A DNA stretch of 64,000 bases, from positions 58,899 to 122,898 of the forward strand of contig JAEOSL010000002.1 of the NCBI GenBank assembly GCA_016840385.1. The letters run 5' to 3'. Position numbers and translations under genes: made by a program. The notes beneath the pieces are model-generated. The model searched no databases and was not told the DNA's origin. It was given only the letters and a program-made list of their open reading frames with translations. The stretch is from Candidatus Thorarchaeota archaeon. GTDB lineage: Archaea > Asgardarchaeota > Thorarchaeia > Thorarchaeales > Thorarchaeaceae. Of this stretch, positions 25,499-33,500 are shown piece by piece. How positions within the stretch are numbered: position 1 is the stretch's first letter; every line of letters begins with the position of its first letter.

Positions 25499-26284
25499 AT
25501 GACTGTAACACAGGAAAAGAAAGAAACTTCTAAGCCAAAGATAGGTATCTATGGATTTACAGGGTGTGCTGGAGACCAGCTCATTATCATACATACAGAA
25601 GACGAGATTCTGAACTTATTCGGTTCAGTGGATATACAATCCTTTGTAATGGCATCAAGTAATCCCATAGAGGGGGAACTAGACGTTGCCTTTATTGAGG
25701 GTAGTGTCAGCACAGAAGAAGAAGAGGAACACGTTCTCGATATCAGGAAAAGGGCTAAGATACTTGTCGCAATGGGTAATTGTGCAGTGGCAGGTGGGCT
25801 CCAAGCAATGTACACTGGTGACGGTGAATATAACAAACGGCTTCATAATGTGTATGGTGATGCAAAATTCTTCATTAAACCTGTTGAAGCAAAACCCATT
25901 GACGCATATGTTGAGGTGGATTACTATCTTCCAGGTTGTCCTATTGATCAGAAACAAGCTTTTGCACTCATTTCCAGACTGATTCATGGTGCTGTTCCAG
26001 AGGTAAATCTGCATCCAGTCTGCCACGAGTGCAAGCTAAATGAAAACCACTGTTTATTATTGGACAAAGAGTTCTGTTTGGGTCCTTTAACTGCAGGAGG
26101 TTGTGATTCAGCATGTCCAAATCATGGGCTCGGATGTGTTGGTTGTTGGGGTCCACTAGAAGATGGTAACTTCAAGCAACAATTCAAACTCTTGGAAAGT
26201 TTTGGAATATCTAAGGAAGAAATCACGAGAAAAATCAGGAATTATGGAGGTCATAAGATCCTGAAATATTTGGAGAACCTTTGA
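25499..26284 (+). CDS. hydD: [NiFe]-hydrogenase small (delta) subunit, with Cys-x2-Asp in the first cluster motif
   Basis: A 261-residue small subunit. Conserved pieces are GIYGFTGCAGDQL, VAFIEGSVST, VAMGNCAVAGGLQ, LPGCPID and a ferredoxin-like C-terminal Cys set (CHECKLNENHC, CLGPLTAGGCDSACPNHGLGC). The first motif reads C23-A-G-D26, where the proximal-cluster motif is usually CxxC, so one ligand may be Asp. A Cys-rich C-terminus fits three clusters. The ATG directly follows the gamma stop. Confidence 0.9.
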   Translation: MTVTQEKKETSKPKIGIYGFTGCAGDQLIIIHTEDEILNLFGSVDIQSFVMASSNPIEGELDVAFIEGSVSTEEEEEHVLDIRKRAKILVAMGNCAVAGGLQAMYTGDGEYNKRLHNVYGDAKFFIKPVEAKPIDAYVEVDYYLPGCPIDQKQAFALISRLIHGAVPEVNLHPVCHECKLNENHCLLLDKEFCLGPLTAGGCDSACPNHGLGCVGCWGPLEDGNFKQQFKLLESFGISKEEITRKIRNYGGHKILKYLENL

Positions 26285-26301
26285 TTGCGGAGGAATAAGT
26301 A

Positions 26302-27591
26302 ATGACAAAGAAAGAAATCGTTATTGAACCTCTAGCCCGAGTTGAGGGTCATGGAGGAATAAGAGTAGAGATTGATGGGAACAAAATTAGCAATGTAGAA
26401 GTACGAATACTTGAAGGTCCTCGACTCTTTGAAGAGTTGGTCATCGGTAAGACACCTGAAGAAGATCTAAGCATTGTTCCCAGAATCTGTGCAATCTGCA
26501 ATCTATCTCACAAATATGCGGCATTGAGAGGTCTTGAGAAAGCGTTAGGTGTTACAATTCCTCACGTTACACAGGAATATCGTCATCTGACTCATCACGG
26601 TGAGATAATTGAAAGCCATAGCCTCCATCTTTACTTCTTAGCGCTACCAGATTTCCTCGGGTATGATAACGCTGTAGCAATGGCAGACAAATATGGCGAT
26701 GTTGTTGTTAAAGCATTGCAACTGAAGAAATTCGGTAACAAGATTATGAAGTTGATGGGTGGAAGAATGATTCATGGTGAAAATCCCGTTTTGGGCGGAT
26801 TCAACAAACTCCCGAGCAAGAAAGATCTAGTAGCTATCAAAGAAGAAGCAGAGGAATTATTGCCCTTTGCAATGGCAACTATTGACATTCTTGCAGGGCT
26901 CGAAATTGATGACCACATGGAACGAGAAACTCAATTCCTTTGTTGTAAACCACCTCATGATGGCTATGATTACTATGGCGACGTTCTCATCACATCAGAC
27001 GGAAAGGAACATCCTGCTGAGAACTACAGGAATGTCGTAGTTGAGAGAGTAGTAGGCCATAGCTTTGCAAAGCGTGCAATGTACAACGAATCACCGTTTA
27101 CTGTAGGTGCCCTTGCGAGAGTCATCCTACTGAAAGATCGGCTAAATGGCAAAGCAAAGGAAGCTTGTGATAAGCTGTTCAATGAACGCTGGTACCGTAA
27201 TCCCCTCTACAACAACTTTGCTCAAGCAATAGAACAAGTATTCTCTCTTGAGGGTATTATCAAAGTTGTAAATGAACTACTTGAAAGTGATCCTCCTGAG
27301 ATTGCACAACGCACACAGGAAAGTGGTTCTGGTACAGGAGTAATTGAAGCTCCTCGTGGTACACTCATCCATTCTTACACGATAAAGGATGGAAAAACAA
27401 CAGCTGCAGACTTCATCACACCAACTGCTATGTTCCTTGATGACATCGAGCAATTCATCCGAATAGGTGGAGAAACCTTGCTTGAGAAGAATCAGATGGA
27501 TAACATCGAGCTCAAGTTCGAAATGATTGCACGTGCATATGATCCTTGCATCAGTTGCAGTGCTCATCTTGTTGAAGTTGTATACAAATAG
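26302..27591 (+). CDS. hydA: [NiFe]-hydrogenase large (alpha) subunit
   Basis: A 429-residue catalytic subunit. The two nickel-binding motifs are visible: RICAIC (C63, C66) and DPCISCSAH (C416, C419, H422). The seven residues after H422 (LVEVVYK) would be the tail removed by a maturation protease. The N-terminal EPLARVEGHGGI is typical. GGAGGAATA precedes the ATG. Gene order beta-gamma-delta-alpha fits group 3b, soluble bidirectional NAD(P)-coupled enzymes. No maturation genes are present in the window. Confidence 0.94.
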   Translation: MTKKEIVIEPLARVEGHGGIRVEIDGNKISNVEVRILEGPRLFEELVIGKTPEEDLSIVPRICAICNLSHKYAALRGLEKALGVTIPHVTQEYRHLTHHGEIIESHSLHLYFLALPDFLGYDNAVAMADKYGDVVVKALQLKKFGNKIMKLMGGRMIHGENPVLGGFNKLPSKKDLVAIKEEAEELLPFAMATIDILAGLEIDDHMERETQFLCCKPPHDGYDYYGDVLITSDGKEHPAENYRNVVVERVVGHSFAKRAMYNESPFTVGALARVILLKDRLNGKAKEACDKLFNERWYRNPLYNNFAQAIEQVFSLEGIIKVVNELLESDPPEIAQRTQESGSGTGVIEAPRGTLIHSYTIKDGKTTAADFITPTAMFLDDIEQFIRIGGETLLEKNQMDNIELKFEMIARAYDPCISCSAHLVEVVYK

Positions 27592-27719
27592 ATTCAATAT
27601 TTGCAGACTCGTGGGTGTAACTTGTTGCACTCACTAACTCTCTTTTTTTTGTTATGTCATATGACTTATACTCAATGTTACAAATTGTAACGCGAGTACT
27701 ATTTTGTGGAGTGTCTGAA

Positions 27720-27971
27720 ATGAAAGTTGTCGAAAACAGCGAAGAGAATATAGCTATATGTAAGCAATTCTGTGGCCCGTGTCCTACGTTCAAGCCAAAT
27801 GCTTTGAACACTGTAAAACCAAATATGCTATTCTGTTCACGTGGTCAATCTGAAAAACCTGTAGAGGAGATTGAAGACAAAGGTTGTAGTTGTTTTAGTT
27901 GCCCGATAATGAAAGACCATGAGCTTAAGGGTGGATGGTTCTGTATGCACGGAATCGAGGGCAGAAAATAG
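27720..27971 (+). CDS. Small Cys-rich protein, DUF2769-like
   Basis: An 83-residue protein with four Cys groups: CKQFCGPCP, MLFCSRG, GCSCFSCPI and WFCMHG. The spacing resembles DUF2769 proteins of methanogens and Asgard archaea, probably binding iron-sulfur or zinc. The start is ATG 27720; an upstream in-frame ATG at 27654 is possible. It follows the hydrogenase operon by 128 bases. Confidence 0.65.
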   Translation: MKVVENSEENIAICKQFCGPCPTFKPNALNTVKPNMLFCSRGQSEKPVEEIEDKGCSCFSCPIMKDHELKGGWFCMHGIEGRK

Positions 27972-28030
27972 CTTTCAGCGTTGAAACAACAAAGACGGGC
28001 GAGTCACTGGACATCTGTGGCCGCTCACAA

Positions 28031-28384
28031 TTATTTTTCCGGATTCATATCGTTTCTATCATGGATTTTGTGTCTAATCCAATCCATTGGTGCATATAGA
28101 GCAGATCGAGGACCAGAAAATCTCATCACTCGCCGAATCTCTTCACGCATTGTTGGACGATAACAATGAACAGGACATTTCCGACATGTCGGTTTATCCT
28201 CTTGGTACTGGCATTGTTCCAATCTTTGGTCAGAATACTCCAGCAAATTTTGACATTCTGAACAAAGAGTTTTGCTAGAAGGCCCATGTTTCTTACCACA
28301 ATACAGACGAATGAACTTCTCAACAGTTTCTTTCTGTTTCTGTATCTTAGGGCCGATGTTGGAAGAATTCGATTCATCACCCAT
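28031..28384 (-). CDS. YgbA-like (nitrous-oxide-stimulated promoter family) protein
   Basis: A 117-residue protein whose C-terminus (CRKCPVHCYRPTMREEIRRV then MRFSGPRSALYAP) matches the YgbA_NO family. Conserved Cys pairs (CGKKH, CSECQNLL, CQYQ) suggest a metal or iron-sulfur centre. In bacteria the family is linked to nitrosative stress. The start is set at ATG 28384 after GGTGA. It is convergent with the small Cys protein gene upstream. Confidence 0.75.
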   Translation of the reverse strand: MGDESNSSNIGPKIQKQKETVEKFIRLYCGKKHGPSSKTLCSECQNLLEYSDQRLEQCQYQEDKPTCRKCPVHCYRPTMREEIRRVMRFSGPRSALYAPMDWIRHKIHDRNDMNPEK

Positions 28385-28514
28385 ATCAAAAGTCACCAAG
28401 GGTTCTTTGTATGAGTTGGTTTACCCTATTTCAAGAATACCATAGTGACATCCGATACGGTAATCCTTAAGATAGGAAAAACTTCGCAGCTCTCAACAGT
28501 ACCGGTGTAATCTC

Positions 28515-28787
28515 ATGGTCCAATACTGTCCTATGGTCAAGGGTCTCTGTCGCGGTAATTATTGCGATTTCTGGGCGAGAGTAAAGATACGTAAACTCTC
28601 TCTTGATGAATTAGTTGTGAGTATTCGAGAATATATCGTGGAATTCACTGGAAATCCAATGTCAAAAGACCAAGCTATACAAGAATACTGGAAACAAATT
28701 GGCATAAAGAACATGGACCGAGTGTGTGAGGAAGAGCCAGACCTCTGCACAAAAATGATGGATGCCGAGGTCTTGGCAAAGAAATGA
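28515..28787 (+). CDS. Uncharacterised 90-residue Cys-containing protein
   Basis: A short protein with CPMVKGLCRGNYCDFW at the N-terminus and CEEEPDLC near the C-terminus; five Cys could bind a metal. Helical otherwise. No family recognised. It ends six bases before the convergent FAD oxidase gene. Confidence 0.6.
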   Translation: MVQYCPMVKGLCRGNYCDFWARVKIRKLSLDELVVSIREYIVEFTGNPMSKDQAIQEYWKQIGIKNMDRVCEEEPDLCTKMMDAEVLAKK

Positions 28788-28793
28788 TGTGTA

Positions 28794-30443
28794 CTAGCTC
28801 ACTTCAGTAGGTACAGGTATCATATTTCCTCTATTAATGATCCATTTTGGATCAAGAGATTTCTTTACAGCTTGCATCTCAGAGATACCATCTGCACCGT
28901 ACATTGCTTCAAGAAACGCTCGCTTGAGCTTTCCAATACCATGTTCGGCTGCAACAGTTCCTCCAAGTTCGACAGCTCTCTTTGCAAAGGTCATGTAGTT
29001 ATTCATTCCCTGCTCAACCTCCTCATTGTTACGAGGAAGCATATTGCAATGCAGGTGATTGTTACCAATATGGCCGAAGATGACGTATTCCATTCCTTGC
29101 TCTTCGAGTACTGAGCGATAGTACTTGAGATAGTCACGCAGTGCTTCATCAGGTACAGCCATATCAGTACCGATTTTGTGCACCTCGTGATACTCTGCTT
29201 TTCGTTGAGCAATTAGCCCATTCACAGTTTCTGGAACAAAATGACGAACCGCTTTCATCTTTTCTAACTCAGTCCAGTCCAAGCCTGCCCAACTAGATTC
29301 AGAGGATGTGTTGTGCTTGTTGAGAACCTCCTCTAATCCCATGACCATTTCTTCCATCTGCGCTTCAGCATAGGAAAACTCGAAGAACACGATTGCCTTT
29401 GTGTCAGGTTTCATAGCAGGTACAGTGATACCGGAGGTGCTTGCTTTCTCCTTAATCATTTCAATTGAATTAGGACCAAAGTACTCAATGAAATCCATCT
29501 TCACGATAGATTCTGGTGCTCTGATGTCATAAACAAAATTCACAGCGTCATCTTCACTGGGGAAGAATGCCATCACGGTCATGATATTTTCAGGTAACTT
29601 ATGAAGCCCGAGTTCAACTAAAGTGATGACACCCAGAATTCCCTCGGAACCAATGAACAAATCGATAAGATCCATATCGGGTTTAGCAAAAAGTCCTGCA
29701 GCATTTTTTGTTTCAGGCATCTTGTAGCTTGGTATACTAACCTCTACATCAGTGCCATTGCTCATTGTAATGATGAATTTACCATCTTTGGAAATCACAT
29801 CACCTCTATTGATATCAAGAATGTCACCATTGGCAAGAACTACTCGGATTCGACAGACCCAATCTCTAACTGCACCATATTTGTAGGTCTTTGCACCGGA
29901 TGCATTACATGCAACTACACCTCCGACCCATGCACTCATCTCTGTGGGGTCCACAGGAAAAGTGAATGTGTCAGACTCTTCCAGGAACTTGGAAAGCGCT
30001 GTTTGCTGCTTTTCAGTACCCTTGCTTTCAAGTGCAGCAAGACTCTTTGTGGAAACTGCTTTCACTAAATCTTCGAGTGTAACTCCTGCTTCTGCAGCAA
30101 CAGAATAAAGGGATTCATCTTCAGTATAATCCATGTAAAGAAGATTGGTCATCTTCTCAAGATTCATCGCGGTACCACCAAGTGGAACAGCGGCTCCAGT
30201 TAATCCAGTTCTTCCACCTTGAATAGTAACAGCTGTGCCTGATTCAAAAGCAAGTTTCATGAGCTCAGCAACTTCACCCTCATTCGAGGGAAATACAATC
30301 TTCTCGACAGTTCCTTCAAAGGAATGGCTTTCATCATCAAGATAGAGAGCATAAGTGTCAGTAATTTCAGCTTGATCGGTCACAGTTTTGACCTGTGAGA
30401 GATCAATTTCTTCGGGTTTTAGGGCGACAATGCGATTAGTCAT
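28794..30443 (-). CDS. FAD-linked oxidase (GlcD / D-lactate dehydrogenase type)
   Basis: A 549-residue flavoprotein of the GlcD family. The FAD-binding PCMH domain shows VTIQGGRTGLTGAAVPLGGT, NASGAKTYKYGAVRDWV and LFIGSEGILGVIT. The C-terminal half has the metal/substrate region FGHIGNNHLHCNML and AAEHGIGKLKRAFL. Likely substrate is a 2-hydroxy acid such as D-lactate or glycolate. ATG 30443 has GGAGGAG eight bases upstream. It sits immediately outside the left boundary proposed for the two-gene element. Confidence 0.88.
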   Translation of the reverse strand: MTNRIVALKPEEIDLSQVKTVTDQAEITDTYALYLDDESHSFEGTVEKIVFPSNEGEVAELMKLAFESGTAVTIQGGRTGLTGAAVPLGGTAMNLEKMTNLLYMDYTEDESLYSVAAEAGVTLEDLVKAVSTKSLAALESKGTEKQQTALSKFLEESDTFTFPVDPTEMSAWVGGVVACNASGAKTYKYGAVRDWVCRIRVVLANGDILDINRGDVISKDGKFIITMSNGTDVEVSIPSYKMPETKNAAGLFAKPDMDLIDLFIGSEGILGVITLVELGLHKLPENIMTVMAFFPSEDDAVNFVYDIRAPESIVKMDFIEYFGPNSIEMIKEKASTSGITVPAMKPDTKAIVFFEFSYAEAQMEEMVMGLEEVLNKHNTSSESSWAGLDWTELEKMKAVRHFVPETVNGLIAQRKAEYHEVHKIGTDMAVPDEALRDYLKYYRSVLEEQGMEYVIFGHIGNNHLHCNMLPRNNEEVEQGMNNYMTFAKRAVELGGTVAAEHGIGKLKRAFLEAMYGADGISEMQAVKKSLDPKWIINRGNMIPVPTEVS

Positions 30444-30490
30444 TCTCTTTGCTCCTCCCAATCAGGGATAATTGATTAGACAATATCAAG

Positions 30491-30498
30491 GATTTGGT
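30491..30498. repeat. Flanking 8-bp direct repeat, left copy
   Basis: GATTTGGT here is repeated at 38694-38701, just past the stop of the TnpB-like gene. It is a candidate target-site duplication bracketing the two-gene element. Confidence 0.4.
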
Positions 30499-30520
30499 TA
30501 CAGATACAAAAAACTAGAAT

Positions 30521-30532
30521 AAAGTTGGACAT
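30521..30532 (+). repeat. 12-bp inverted repeat, left copy
   Basis: AAAGTTGGACAT lies 36 bases beyond the 3' end of the giant gene. Its exact reverse complement is at 38664-38675, inside the 3' end of the TnpB-like gene. Confidence 0.55.
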
Positions 30533-30568
30533 TTATCAGATGAGTACCTAAGAAATTAACCCATGTAT

Positions 30569-33500
30569 TCATAGGTTCTTCCTGAGACTAACCCGCAATG
30601 CCAGTGCCCATCTAACTTGCTTCGCAAATCTTGTACTCGAATTCAACATCTGAGGCTCAAAATGATACGAGTACTTCTCGATCTCGTCCAGTACATTCAG
30701 CAACGTCACAGAGTCAACAGAACCAGCCAGCTCTCCACTCACGAGCACTTCTACCTTGAGGAGAAGCGCATCAACAAAAGACGAAATCAGTGGAGGATTA
30801 TCCTGCAGTGCTGGGCGCACCTTCTCAAGAAGTACATCTATCACTCCAGGGGCCTGTTGCGACTTTCCCTTCCTTCGTAATTCTTTTACTTCTTCTGCCA
30901 CTCGACCATGGTCGATTGCTACTGTGAGGGGGTCAAGGGGCGGTTCTACTACTTTCTTTTTCTCATCTGGCAACTCCCAGCCCCACTCATCCTTCATCTC
31001 ACTCAAGACCTTTGCCAGAAGGTCGTATGTTTCGTCAGGGAACTCCAGCTCAAACTCCTCGCCTTTCAGCTCCTCACTAACTGCATCCATGAGTTTCTCA
31101 TTTGCAGTTTCAAGGGTCATCCCCTCACTCACCTCGATGCTCCCTAATCCACATCGAGGAATACTCTTGGTCACGCTCTCTATATAGAAGGTCACACTGT
31201 CCCCTTCCACTCCGAGCTCTATCGAATACAGGTGCTTAGACTTGTACCCCTTGTCCCGTAGTCTATCCTTGATGTGTTCTCTTAGAGCAGAAAGACCCTT
31301 CACACTGTCACTGGGAAGTGTGTTTACAATGGCGTCGAGGATCGTATCAGTGGTGTCCTCCAGACTCGCTCCCTCAGATATCAGGACTGTGAAGGACGTT
31401 CCCTGATAGGTTTCTCCTGTGGTATCGGACTGCGCAGACCACACAACGGCATCCTTGTGGAAGTTCGGGGAAACTATCCATTGCTCCTTTCGCTTCACAA
31501 GGTACGAACCCGGTACCCGCATCTCCTTGAGCGCTCGTGGTACAAGCTCTCTGTATGCCTCTACTAGAACTATACTCTCTCTGAACTCTCTGGGAAGACT
31601 GTTAACCTGTGGGACATCAAACTCGTGGTTCACCCACAGTCCATCTTTCATATAGATAAGAGAACCCGTCTTCAAGAGGGCAGCCAGTGCAGGACCGCTC
31701 AGTGTGATAGTTTCGAGGTTTCGCACATTCTCAGGGAGCTCTTCTGTTGTTCTTAGCATGACTCGCCAGCACATCCCATGATGGTACATTGAATCCCTCA
31801 GAATGTCATCGGGTTGACTCTGTGAACCCTCCATTGATCGCAGGTACTCCAGAATCTTACCAGCATGCTTCTGGATCCGTTCCTTCAACTCCTCCTTTGA
31901 AACTGCACACAATGGGCAGGTAGTTCTATCATGGAGTACTTCGAGCTTGAGTCCTTTTTCTTTCTGCATCAGAAGGTACTGGTCAGCAGTTGCTGGAAGC
32001 TTCAGCTCTTTGGTCTTGAAGGGCTCTCTCCGCTCCACCCAAGGCCTGAGGATCTTTGCATCACCTGTATACTCGATATTTCTGAACCTGTTCCAGATCA
32101 TCTCATGTCCATCAACAACTACCTGCTGACATTGAAAGTCTGGTCTTCTCAATATCTCAAGCACATCCACAGTACGCTTAATCAAGAGATGAGTGATCTC
32201 TTTATCCTCTTCAGCTCTGAAGAAGGAGAGCCTGAACATTTTCTCTGTGGTATCCAGTGATACTCGACAGCGTACAGACTTACATTTGCGGAAGACTGCT
32301 GATACTGTTCCAAGGCCAATCTCTACCATGCTCCGAAGGAATGACCCTGGTATTCTAACAGATTGTGTTGATACATCCAAAAGTTCTCTCTCTTTCCGCA
32401 GGGTCACTGACATCAAGAGTGTTACCTGTTCTCGTGGTCGTGAATAATAGTCCATGCTTCCAATAGATGTCCAGACGTTCTTCTCTGAATCCAAGACCCA
32501 GAGTCCTTGTACTCCTCCCTGAGTGGCGATCATGATGTCCGTACTAATATCTAAGTCTACCAGGTCTGACAATGTACCTAGACGTGTCAGGTCAGTTTCT
32601 CCCCAGAAGGGACGTTCTCGACACAGCTTGTGAAGAATCTCTGTAAGTTTACCTTCTATGCCTGAAGGTAATCTGATGAAAATCGTATTCATCTCATGAC
32701 TCTCAGGTCGTGTCTGAAAAGATAGGAGAAGGGATGGATGTTTCTCCTTATCATTCACAATGACTGCCTTTCCGAACTGTAGCTCGTAGACATCCTTGCT
32801 TTTGTACTGCTCCTTAAGCGAGCCTGCACGTCTAGCAAGTCTGTTAACAAGTATGGAACGGTCAAGGACCGACACCCCAGTTTGATGCTTCGCTGGATAC
32901 TCTGGTTCGAATCCGAGGGTCATCAACTGCCAGGGAACAAGATACTGCCAGAGTTTCTCAATAAGATCCCGTGGCGGTTCTGATACATCTGCGTCATAGA
33001 GAGCAGTGAGAAGGAGGAGAAAGAACTGGTTACCAATGATTGAGAGGAGGTCTGTATGTTGCGCGTTTAGTTTCTTCAATACCAATTCTTGTTCTGGAGC
33101 GAGTCCCTTGGAAATCCTTGTTCTATTGGATCGAAGTTGGTGCCAGAGTTTCTGACTAATCGGATGGGACTCTAGAACTGTCTTCACGGACCGCAAGACA
33201 TTGAACATTTCAGCTGGGAGATTGCGACTGGTGTTCTTTCTATCTACCAATCCATTAAGAGAGGTAATGAGGTCTTTCCATTCCTGTTTCTCACCATGAC
33301 GTTTCATGATGATCTTTAGTACACTCCGGATTCCTCGTAGTTCTTCACGAGTTGAATTTACTATGTCCCTTTTGTTGTATCTCAACAGACCAACATTTGG
33401 TGGATGGGTGGTAACCTTCCGTGGCGCGCCATAAAGGCGGCTCTTCCTGTACTCTCGTCTATGGTTGATACGGACCAGTGGTTCAATACGGGTCACTCTA

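Noticed and set aside
23616..27591. A group 3c Mvh/Hdr-type electron-bifurcating hydrogenase.
   Set aside because: The gene order beta, FAD/NAD gamma, small, large, with no MvhD or HdrABC genes, fits group 3b instead.
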